Source: a bacterium
GTDB lineage: Bacteria > Electryoneota > RPQS01
DNA: 5,554 bases
Reading direction: 5' to 3'
Assembly (NCBI GenBank): GCA_028711875.1
Contig: JAQTRJ010000173.1
Location: 1-5,554 of the forward strand
Part shown: in pieces, positions 1 to 5,554 of the stretch
Position numbering within the stretch: position 1 is the stretch's first letter
Layout: every line of letters starts with the position of its first letter
Translations under genes and position numbers: made by a program
The notes under the pieces: model-generated
Seen by the model: only the letters and a program-made list of their open reading frames with translations
Database searches by the model: none
What the model was told of the DNA's origin: nothing

Positions 1-1383
1 CGCGGACATGCGGGCATCCGCATTGACGTGGGTCTCGTGAAGCGCCGTGAAGCCGGAATGACCGCGTACGAGGTCTGCTTGTCGGAATCGCAGGAGCGGA
101 TGTTGGCCATCATCCGAACGGGTGGCGAAGAGACCGCAAAGCGAATTTTCGATCGGTGGGATCTCCATGCCGACCGTGTCGGAGAAGTCACACCCGATGA
201 TCGCTTCGTGGTGATTGAAAACGGACGTGAGATCGCTAACGTTCCGGCGGCTCATTTGGTTCTGGGCGGCGGTGCGCCGCAATACAGCCGTCCCTTCACG
301 AAACCGAAGTACATTGACGCTGCCCTGTCTTTCGATCCGACTCATCTGCCCGAACCGAAAGATTTGAATTCCGTCTTGGAGCAGCTGCTCACATCGCCCA
401 ACATTGCCAGCAAGCGATGGATCTACGAGCAGTACGATCACACCATCGGTGCTAATACCCGCGTCGGCGGCGGATGCAGTGACGCGGCGGTGGTTCGCGT
501 ACCGGGAACCGAGAAAGCATTGGCTTTGTCCGTGGATGGAAACGCGCGCTATGTTTCCGTGGATCCGCGCCGGGGCGCGGCGTTGGCCGTGATGGAAAGT
601 GCGCGAAACGTCGCCTGCGCGGGCGCTCGTCCTCTGGGAATCACAAATTGTCTGAATTTCGGCAATCCGATGAATCCCGAGACTTACTACTTTTTCCATG
701 AAACAATCACCGGAATCGCCGACTCCTGCCACAGTCTGAACATTCCCGTCACGGGCGGCAACGTTTCTTTTTATAATGAAAGCCGCGACCGCGCCGTGCT
801 GCCGACTCCGGTGATCGGTATGGTCGGTCTGATCGAAAACGTCGGCGATGCCGTTCCCACCGGCTTTCAGGAAGAAGGGGATTTCATCGCGTTGCTTGGC
901 AGTCTTGGCCCCGATATCGGATGCAGCGAGTATCTGAATGTGATTCACGGAACCGTCGCCGGAGCTCCGCCGCGCCTTGACATGGAGACCAACGTTCATC
1001 TGATTGAGTTGCTCGGGGAACTTGCGGAATTGAGGCTCATTAAATCTGCCCACGATCTTTCCGAAGGCGGTTTGGCGGTAGCGATGGCGGAGGCATGCAT
1101 GGCGGGAGCTTTCGGGTGCGTTCTAACATTCCCGTGGAAGGGGAGTGTGGTGGATACTCTTTTCGCCGAGAGCGCGGGCTGCGTGATCGTATCCGTCGAG
1201 CATGGACAGTGGTCGGCATTTCGCCATGCTGCAGAGAAGCATGAGATTCCCGTTCAGATACTGGGTCGAGTGGGAGGGAGACTTCTGGCGATCAATGACT
1301 GGATCGCGCTTCCGGTTGCCCATTTGGAGAAAAAATACGAGGAGGCAATACCGTTGCTTCTCGGCGAAACTCCTGCAAAGTAG
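1..1383 (+). CDS. purL: Phosphoribosylformylglycinamidine synthase, PurL large subunit (5'-truncated by window)
   Basis: PurL makes formylglycinamidine ribonucleotide (FGAM) from FGAR, ATP and glutamine-derived ammonia, the fourth step of purine synthesis in the cytoplasm. The frame is open from base 1, and the family segment GMTAYEV-x-LSESQERM (fragment residues 19-34) follows almost at once, so the GTG at 28 is internal and the true start lies upstream. Compared with the usual length of about 740 residues for the short PurL type, 460 C-terminal residues are present and roughly 280 are missing. Family motifs seen are SVDGNARY (177-184), NCLNFGNP (216-223), VTGGNVSFYNE (250-260) and HDLSEGG (351-357). 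These belong to the second AIRS-like N- and C-terminal domain pair. The protein ends at TAG 1381-1383 with no glutaminase domain, so this is the type that needs separate PurQ and PurS subunits, which are not in the window. Identification is very firm. Confidence 0.97.
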   Translation, partial: RGHAGIRIDVGLVKRREAGMTAYEVCLSESQERMLAIIRTGGEETAKRIFDRWDLHADRVGEVTPDDRFVVIENGREIANVPAAHLVLGGGAPQYSRPFTKPKYIDAALSFDPTHLPEPKDLNSVLEQLLTSPNIASKRWIYEQYDHTIGANTRVGGGCSDAAVVRVPGTEKALALSVDGNARYVSVDPRRGAALAVMESARNVACAGARPLGITNCLNFGNPMNPETYYFFHETITGIADSCHSLNIPVTGGNVSFYNESRDRAVLPTPVIGMVGLIENVGDAVPTGFQEEGDFIALLGSLGPDIGCSEYLNVIHGTVAGAPPRLDMETNVHLIELLGELAELRLIKSAHDLSEGGLAVAMAEACMAGAFGCVLTFPWKGSVVDTLFAESAGCVIVSVEHGQWSAFRHAAEKHEIPVQILGRVGGRLLAINDWIALPVAHLEKKYEEAIPLLLGETPAK

Positions 1384-1441
1384 TCCTCCTCTTCATGCTT
1401 CCGTGATGATTCATGTTTATCTGCCTTCGGTGCGATTCTCG

Positions 1442-1469
1442 TTAACTATTTAATATATAAAAATATATG
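1442..1469 (+). promoter_or_regulatory. Possible sigma70-like promoter in the AT-rich island after purL
   Basis: TTAACT (1442-1447) and TATATG (1464-1469) are separated by 16 bases and each matches four of six positions of the sigma70 -35 and -10 consensus. They lie in the most AT-rich stretch of the window, which also contains the perfect inverted repeat ATATAT-AAAA-ATATAT (1453-1468). A transcript from here would run about 85 bases before the tRNA. AT-rich DNA gives such matches by chance, and promoter consensus differs between phyla, so this is only a candidate. Confidence 0.25.
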
Positions 1470-1504
1470 CAAGATTTTAAGAGGCAGGCTCTATAAGGAA
1501 AGAG

Positions 1505-1533
1505 TTGCGTTTTCCATGTATCTGAAGTAGATT
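1505..1533 (+). promoter_or_regulatory. Possible promoter for the tRNA-Arg gene
   Basis: TTGCGT (1505-1510) is followed after a 17-base spacer by TAGATT (1528-1533), matching three of six and four of six consensus bases. A start near 1540 would give a leader of about 20 bases before the tRNA 5' end, a normal arrangement for RNase P processing. The match is weak, and the upstream candidate at 1442-1469 is an alternative. The gap 1384-1560 is otherwise without recognisable content, and I could not find a convincing purL terminator in it. Confidence 0.25.
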
Positions 1534-1560
1534 TAATGAATAAAGATGTGCCCTTCGTTT

Positions 1561-1633
1561 GCCCCCGTAGCTCAGATGGATAGAGCACCGGCCTCCGGAG
1601 CCGGGAGCATGGGTTCGAGTCCCGTCGGGGGTA
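1561..1633 (+). tRNA. tRNA-Arg, anticodon CCG (decodes CGG)
   Basis: A full cloverleaf can be folded by eye. The acceptor stem pairs GCCCCCG (1561-1567) with CGGGGGT (1626-1632). The D stem is GCTC/GAGC (1570-1573 with 1583-1586), with GG at 1579 and A at 20, a known arginine identity base. The anticodon stem is CCGGC/GCCGG (1588-1592 with 1600-1604), with loop CTCCGGA and anticodon CCG at 1595-1597. The T stem ATGGG/CCCGT carries loop TTCGAGT (1614-1620). The discriminator is A1633, and CCA is not encoded. Two small oddities are a G-U wobble at the terminal 1:72 pair and a four-base variable region (1605-1608). It stands alone between purL and a small membrane protein gene that starts 19 bases downstream. 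Confidence 0.95.
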
Positions 1634-1652
1634 CTAATGGAATGGATGAGCC

Positions 1653-1982
1653 ATGTCTGATCCAGTGCAACCGATAGATCCCAAGGACGAAGAGATCGGC
1701 GAAGAGGACAAGTTGTTGGCCGTATTGGCCTACGTGCCCTTCCTGTGCCTGATTCCCTTTGTTCGTCCGGATCGCAGCGTGTTTGTCACCAGGCATGTGC
1801 AAATCGGTCTGATGCTGTTCGTGGCCGAGATTTTCGCTGTGATTCTGCGCTATCTTCCGGTGGTGTGGGACGTGGTGATTTTCGTATGTGTGCTGTTGGC
1901 GCTGGTGGGAATTTTCCATGTGGTGCGGGGACGAACCTTTACACTGCCCGTGATTTCTGATTGGCTGCGCAAGCAAGGCTGA
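1653..1982 (+). CDS. Small three-helix membrane protein, DUF4870/Tic20-like
   Basis: This 109-residue protein has an acidic N-terminal tail (residues 1-20) and three hydrophobic segments at about 21-37, 49-68 and 70-91, so it is probably an inner-membrane protein. The layout resembles DUF4870-type proteins: an EEDKLLAVLAY entry into helix 1, an H-x-Q-x-GL motif opening helix 2 (H48, Q50, G52), and a short G-R-x-F-x-LP tail after helix 3 (93-99). The function of this family is not established, and I assign none. The start is well bounded: an in-frame TGA at 1647-1649 leaves ATG 1653 as the only nearby start, although the ribosome site in front (GGATGAG) is weak. The gene begins 19 bases after the tRNA, with no terminator between, so the two may share a transcript. 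That it is a real gene is likely; the family call is from pattern memory. Confidence 0.82.
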   Translation: MSDPVQPIDPKDEEIGEEDKLLAVLAYVPFLCLIPFVRPDRSVFVTRHVQIGLMLFVAEIFAVILRYLPVVWDVVIFVCVLLALVGIFHVVRGRTFTLPVISDWLRKQG

Positions 1983-2009
1983 CCGTTTTTTATCCGATCA
2001 AACGAGTCG

Positions 2010-2015
2010 AAGGAG
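2010..2015 (+). promoter_or_regulatory. Strong ribosome binding site deciding the GTG start of the synthase
   Basis: AAGGAG lies six bases upstream of GTG 2022-2024. This spacing and strength support GTG as the start. The resulting N-terminus also places the conserved AGxYPYFRAIES segment at residues 19-30, close to its position in Bacteroides enzymes as I remember them. Confidence 0.85.
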
Positions 2016-2021
2016 TTTTTT

Positions 2022-3323
2022 GTGCGTATTGCGGAAAGGGTAGCTCGTTATCAGACCGCCCGCCAAGTGCAGGCTGCCGGACTATACCCGTATTTCCGCG
2101 CCATTGAATCGGATCAGGACACCCTCGTGAAAATGCACGGGCGGGACGTTCTGATGCTCGGATCCAACAACTATCTCGGCCTCACCAGCCATCCAAAGGT
2201 GAAAGAAGCGGCAATCGCCGCTCTTCGGCGGTACGGCACAGGCTGTGCCGGCTCCCGCTTCTTAAACGGCACGCTGCAAATCCATGTAGAGTGCGAGGAG
2301 CGGCTGGCCGAATACATGCAAAAGCAGGCCGTCCTGCTGTTCTCAACGGGATTTCAGGCCAATTTGGGGGCGATTGCCACGCTGGTTCCGCGCAACGGAT
2401 ACGTGATTACGGACTCCCTCGATCACGCGTCCATTATTGACGGTGCCCGTCTTTCCTTTGGAAAGATGGTCAAGTTCCGTCACAATCAGGCGTCGGATCT
2501 CGAACGCGTGCTTTGTTCCCTCGGCGATAAGCCCAAAATCGTGATCACGGAGGGCGTGTTCTCGATGGAAGGGGATATCGTCAAGCTCCCCGAGATTTTC
2601 GAGGTCTGTGAAAGGAACGGAGCGGATATTATTTTAGACGACGCCCACGGCATTGGGGTGCTGGGTCCTATGGGGCGCGGAACGGCTTCGCATTTTGGCC
2701 TCTCAGATCAGATCGAAGTTGTGGTGGGAACTTTCTCGAAGTCGTTGGCGTCAATCGGCGGATTTGTGGCCGCTTCCGAGGACGTGATCCACTACCTCAA
2801 ACACAACAGCCGCGCGTTGATTTTCTCCGCCAGCCCGCCCCCCGCATCTGTCGCTGCCGTCATTGCCGCTCTGGAGGTCATTATCGCCGAACCGGAACGG
2901 CAGGAACTGCTGTGGCGAAATACGCACTACTTGAGAGACGGTCTTCACAGCCTCGGATTATCCACTGGAACCAGCGAGACACCGATCATCCCCGTGGAGA
3001 TCGGCGACACCATGTTGACGTTTCAGGTGACGGCGGCTATGCATGAAGAAGGAGTGTTCATCAATCCCGTCGTGCCGCCCGCCGTACAGCCGGGGCAGAC
3101 GCTGATCCGATTCTCGGTAATGTCCACGCACACATTGCCGCAGCTGGACTTCGCGCTGGATAAAATGGCCAAGATCGTTCGTCGTTTCAACCTTCGTGCA
3201 GGAGCGGCCCATCGAGATTCAGACGTTTCCCGTTCGCACGTGGCGGGATCGGAAGACCTTTCTTCGCTTCCCGTGGACGGTGCAGGGACAGGACCCGGTT
3301 TGGATTCCGCCGCTCCTGATTGA
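2022..3323 (+). CDS. spt: Serine palmitoyltransferase-type alpha-oxoamine synthase (PLP-dependent)
   Basis: The enzyme belongs to the alpha-oxoamine synthases, PLP enzymes that join an amino acid to an acyl thioester with loss of CO2. Visible features are AGLYPYFRAIES (19-30), GSNNYLGL (47-54), GSRFLNGT (77-84), His135 in DHAS, which should stack on PLP, DDAHG (206-210) with the PLP-nitrogen Asp, GTFSKSLAS with the Schiff-base Lys240, and Arg363 in LIRFS, the likely substrate carboxylate contact. The N-terminal segment and FSKSLASIGGF resemble Bacteroides serine palmitoyltransferase, which makes 3-ketosphinganine from serine and palmitoyl thioester. Glycine C-acetyltransferase (Kbl) or 8-amino-7-oxononanoate synthase (BioF) are alternatives, but no biotin or threonine-breakdown gene is nearby. 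Normal family length ends near residue 392. Residues 393-433 are a Ser/Gly/Ala/Asp-rich tail read in a second frame over the start of the next gene and are probably not part of the fold. Family is certain; substrate is inferred. Confidence 0.88.
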   Translation: MRIAERVARYQTARQVQAAGLYPYFRAIESDQDTLVKMHGRDVLMLGSNNYLGLTSHPKVKEAAIAALRRYGTGCAGSRFLNGTLQIHVECEERLAEYMQKQAVLLFSTGFQANLGAIATLVPRNGYVITDSLDHASIIDGARLSFGKMVKFRHNQASDLERVLCSLGDKPKIVITEGVFSMEGDIVKLPEIFEVCERNGADIILDDAHGIGVLGPMGRGTASHFGLSDQIEVVVGTFSKSLASIGGFVAASEDVIHYLKHNSRALIFSASPPPASVAAVIAALEVIIAEPERQELLWRNTHYLRDGLHSLGLSTGTSETPIIPVEIGDTMLTFQVTAAMHEEGVFINPVVPPAVQPGQTLIRFSVMSTHTLPQLDFALDKMAKIVRRFNLRAGAAHRDSDVSRSHVAGSEDLSSLPVDGAGTGPGLDSAAPD

Positions 3324-4347
3324 TCAGAAATCCCGTTTCAGCCGAAAAAACCCGTTCTACGACCACGGAGAAGTCGAGCCGATTCTGGCGCGTGACACTG
3401 GGACGGGCAGGATCGTGGGCCGCGTGTGTGCCGTCGTCAACCGAGCGCACAACGAGTTCCACAAGGATCGCGTGGGTTTCTTTGGATTTTTTGAGTGTGT
3501 TGACTCCGCCGCCGTTGCCCGCGCGCTCCTCGATCACGCGGGTCGCTTTCTCATGGAGCGGGGATTTACGGTCATGCGTGGTCCGGCGAATTTTTCGGTC
3601 AACGACGAGATCGGCATGTTGATCGAGGGATTCGATACGCCGCCCGTCATCATGATGACGCATAATCCTCCGTACTACAACCGCCTGATGGAAGAATGCG
3701 GTTTCGTCAAAGCGATGGATTTACTGGGATATGAACTGCATCAAGGCGAAATCAGCGAGCGGCTTCTGAATGTGGGGGAGAAACTCCTCGCGCGCCTGAA
3801 ACTGCGCGTGCGGACGATTGATACGAAACATTTCTGGCGTGACGTTCGCCATCTCTGCGACGTCTACAACAGCGCGTGGGCGGCCAACTGGGGTTTCGTC
3901 CCGATGACCGAGGGGGAACTGAAGGCCATGGCCGATTCGCTGCGCCTGATCTACGATCCCCGCATGGTTTTTTTCGCGGAAACCGAAGACGGTCGGCCGG
4001 TCGGCTTCAGTCTGATGCTTCCCGACATCAACGTCATCCTCAAGCACATAAGTGACGGTCGTTTGCTGCCCACCGGCATCTTCAAATTGTTGCTCGGCCG
4101 CCGCAGAATTCATCGCGCGCGGGTGCTGCTGATGGGAGTGGATCCGGCGTTTCGCGGTCGTGGTCTCGATGCCGCCTTCTACTATCTTTCCTACAAACGC
4201 GGCACCGAAGCGGGCTATCACTGGGCGGAATTCTCGTGGATTCTGGAAAACAATCGCCCGATGAACGATGCACTCCTTGCGATCGGAGCGAAACCCTATA
4301 AGAAATGGCGCATGTGGGAAAAGGCTCTGATCCCCGATGTTTGCTGA
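3196..4347 (+). CDS. GNAT-fold acyltransferase-like protein, possible N-acyltransferase partner of the synthase
   Basis: A protein of about 380 residues from a broad bacterial family usually labelled GNAT N-acetyltransferase or hypothetical. The N-terminal part has DPVWIPPLL (34-42) and a KNPFYDH segment. The C-terminal part has a GNAT fold signature: [12 protein letters not shown] with the acyl-CoA pyrophosphate loop R320-G-R-G-L324, then [10 protein letters not shown] (348-357) and a [11 protein letters not shown] end. No signal peptide or membrane helix is evident. It follows the synthase and overlaps the ATPase gene by 11 bases. Bacterial ceramide synthases are reported to be unrelated to the eukaryotic ones, and as I recall are GNAT-like, so acylation of the sphinganine amine is an attractive role, but it is inference from position. 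The start is uncertain: GTG 3196 is the only standard start between the in-frame TAA at 3118-3120 and the conserved region, yet it has no ribosome site in front. The acyl substrate is unknown. Confidence 0.85.
   Translation: MQERPIEIQTFPVRTWRDRKTFLRFPWTVQGQDPVWIPPLLIDQKSRFSRKNPFYDHGEVEPILARDTGTGRIVGRVCAVVNRAHNEFHKDRVGFFGFFECVDSAAVARALLDHAGRFLMERGFTVMRGPANFSVNDEIGMLIEGFDTPPVIMMTHNPPYYNRLMEECGFVKAMDLLGYELHQGEISERLLNVGEKLLARLKLRVRTIDTKHFWRDVRHLCDVYNSAWAANWGFVPMTEGELKAMADSLRLIYDPRMVFFAETEDGRPVGFSLMLPDINVILKHISDGRLLPTGIFKLLLGRRRIHRARVLLMGVDPAFRGRGLDAAFYYLSYKRGTEAGYHWAEFSWILENNRPMNDALLAIGAKPYKKWRMWEKALIPDVC
3200..3204 (+). promoter_or_regulatory. AGGAG just inside the acyltransferase frame, before an ATC codon
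   Basis: AGGAG stands four bases after the assumed GTG start and six bases before ATC 3211-3213, which is in the acyltransferase frame at residue 6. The spacing is ideal for initiation at 3211, but ATC is a very rare start codon. The site may be chance, a relic of a lost ATG start, or evidence of a non-standard start. Confidence 0.35.
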
Positions 4348-5554
4348 AGTTCGCAGCGCCGCGCTATTAGGCATTGACGCCTATCAGGTGAAGGTCGAGA
4401 GCCATCTCGAAAACGGCCTGCCCACCTTCACGGTAGTCGGATTGCCCGACAGCGCCGTTAAAGAATCCCGGGAGCGCGTCTCGGCGGCGATCAAGAATTC
4501 GGGATTCGTCTTTCCGCAGCGAAAGATCACCGTCAATCTGGCGCCGGCCGATGTTCGCAAGGAAGGCAGTGCGTTTGATCTGCCGATGGCTATCGGCATT
4601 CTGGCAGCTTCGGGGCAGGTCGCACCTCAGGTCTTGACAACGACCGCTCTGTTGGGGGAATTGGCGCTGGACGGAAAAGTGCGGGCGATCCGGGGAGCAC
4701 TCCCCATCGCCAGCTCGCTCAGGCATGAAGGCATTCCCAGCATTGTTGTCCCGAACGAAAACGCGCGCGAAGCGGCGCTCGTGCCCGACGTGGCGGTCTA
4801 CCCGATGGAGAATCTGCGCGACGCGGTAGATTTTCTTAACGGCGACGATCAGGTCGTTCCGTTTACGGTGGATCGCGAAGCGCTGTTTCATGAAATCAGC
4901 GAGATGGTGGGCGACTTCGCGGAAGTGCGCGGACAGAGTTCGGTAAAGCGCGCGCTGGAAATCGCCGCGGCGGGCGGGCACAACGTGCTGATGATCGGAC
5001 CGCCCGGTTCCGGAAAGACGATGCTCGCGCGGCGGCTGCCCTCGATTCTGCCCGATTTTTCTCTGGAGGAAGCCCTCGAAACAACGCGGGTTCATTCCGT
5101 GGCCGGGATGCTGAAGCCGGGACAGGCGATCGTCGGAACGCGGCCGTTTCGTTCTCCTCATCATACGGTTTCCGACGCGGGCTTGATCGGCGGGGGAATC
5201 ATTCCGCGTCCCGGCGAAGTCTCGCTCGCGCATCACGGCGTGCTCTTTCTCGACGAACTCCCTGAGTTCCATCGCAACGTGCTCGAAGTCCTCCGCCAGC
5301 CGCTGGAAGACGGTGTCGTTACGTTGTCGCGCGCGGCGATCAGCTTGACGTATCCGGCATCTTTTATGCTGGTCGCCGCCATGAATCCCTGCCCTTGCGG
5401 TTATCTCACGGACAATGCTCGCGAGTGTCGCTGCACCCCCGAACAGGTGCGCCGCTATCTGTCGCGTGTCTCGGGACCGTTGCTCGATCGCATTGACTTG
5501 CATGTAGAAGTCCCGCGCGTACCGTGGAAGGAGCTGTCTTCAGGGGAGGGTGGG
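4337..5554 (+). CDS. comM: ComM/YifB-family Mg-chelatase-like AAA+ ATPase (3'-truncated by window)
   Basis: The open frame runs from ATG 4337 to the last base, 406 codons without a stop; the family is about 500 residues, so roughly 100 C-terminal residues are missing. Residues 1 to about 190 form the Lon-protease-like ChlI domain ([37 protein letters not shown]). The AAA+ domain follows, with Walker A GPPGSGKT (221-228), Walker B VLFLDE (302-307), sensor Asn350, a Cys cluster (C352, C354, C364, C366) that may bind metal, and SGPLLDRID with Arg385. In Vibrio and Haemophilus, ComM is a hexameric helicase that drives branch migration of incoming DNA during natural transformation. The family is also kept by bacteria not known to be competent, so the role here is less sure. 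An in-frame TGA at 4328-4330 fixes the start; overlap with the upstream stop suggests translational coupling. Confidence 0.95.
   Translation, partial: MFAEVRSAALLGIDAYQVKVESHLENGLPTFTVVGLPDSAVKESRERVSAAIKNSGFVFPQRKITVNLAPADVRKEGSAFDLPMAIGILAASGQVAPQVLTTTALLGELALDGKVRAIRGALPIASSLRHEGIPSIVVPNENAREAALVPDVAVYPMENLRDAVDFLNGDDQVVPFTVDREALFHEISEMVGDFAEVRGQSSVKRALEIAAAGGHNVLMIGPPGSGKTMLARRLPSILPDFSLEEALETTRVHSVAGMLKPGQAIVGTRPFRSPHHTVSDAGLIGGGIIPRPGEVSLAHHGVLFLDELPEFHRNVLEVLRQPLEDGVVTLSRAAISLTYPASFMLVAAMNPCPCGYLTDNARECRCTPEQVRRYLSRVSGPLLDRIDLHVEVPRVPWKELSSGEGG

Noticed and set aside
28..30. GTG as the start of purL
   Set aside because: The frame is open to base 1, and the PurL family motifs around residues 19-34 show that this is the middle of the protein.
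1572..1976. A 134-codon minus-strand frame running through the tRNA and the small membrane protein gene
   Set aside because: It would have to encode protein through a fully paired tRNA gene, and its product is His/Gln-rich low-complexity sequence.
1983..1995. T-run after the small membrane protein stop as a rho-independent terminator
   Set aside because: I could not find a stable GC-rich hairpin directly before the six Ts, so the transcript may continue into the synthase gene.
3187..3663. A 158-codon minus-strand frame over the synthase-acyltransferase overlap
   Set aside because: Considered as a possible third gene explaining the odd overlap, but its product is Arg/Glu-rich without family features, and the plus-strand acyltransferase reading is family-like here.
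3721..4374. A 217-codon open frame on the minus strand
   Set aside because: It is fully opposite the acyltransferase gene, has no ribosome site or motif that I can see, and the plus-strand frame carries the GNAT signature.
4367..5503. A 378-codon open frame on the minus strand
   Set aside because: It lies opposite the ComM/YifB frame, which has Walker A, Walker B and sensor motifs. The minus-strand product is rich in Arg, Gln and His with no recognisable motif, as expected for a shadow of a GC-rich gene.

Overview
The window is a densely packed bacterial chromosome segment with every gene on the + strand. It holds five protein genes and one tRNA: the 3' part of purL (1-1383), tRNA-Arg(CCG) (1561-1633), a small three-helix membrane protein gene of the DUF4870/Tic20-like type (1653-1982), a serine palmitoyltransferase-type alpha-oxoamine synthase (2022-3323), a GNAT-fold acyltransferase-like protein (3196-4347), and the 5' part of a comM/yifB-type Mg-chelatase-like AAA+ ATPase (4337-5554). 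The first and last genes run off the window. For both, the true reading frame extends to the window edge.

The genes are bacterial. The sequence is moderately GC-rich in coding regions, uses GTG starts with Shine-Dalgarno sites, and the tRNA has no encoded CCA. The synthase looks most like the sphingolipid-type enzymes I know from Bacteroides, with an AGxYPYFRAIES segment near the N-terminus. This suggests a Gram-negative lineage in or near the FCB group (Bacteroidetes and related candidate phyla) that may make sphingolipids. No marker here fixes the phylum, so this is an inference.

Region by region: purL ends at 1383 and is followed by a 177-base AT-rich gap holding possible promoter elements for the tRNA. 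The small membrane protein gene starts only 19 bases after the tRNA. It is followed by a 39-base gap with a strong AAGGAG site and the GTG start of the synthase. The synthase frame overlaps the acyltransferase frame by 128 bases, and the acyltransferase overlaps the ATPase by 11 bases, so the last three genes look like one transcription unit.

The main biological point is the synthase/acyltransferase pair. An amino acid plus acyl-CoA or acyl-ACP condensing enzyme lies directly before a GNAT-fold protein that could acylate the resulting amine, as in the first and an N-acylation step of bacterial ceramide synthesis. The unusual structural point is the long overlap between these two genes. There the synthase carries a non-family tail, and the acyltransferase start is hard to place. 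purL and comM look like ordinary housekeeping or competence genes. I saw no mobile element, CRISPR array, or clearly new defence-type system.
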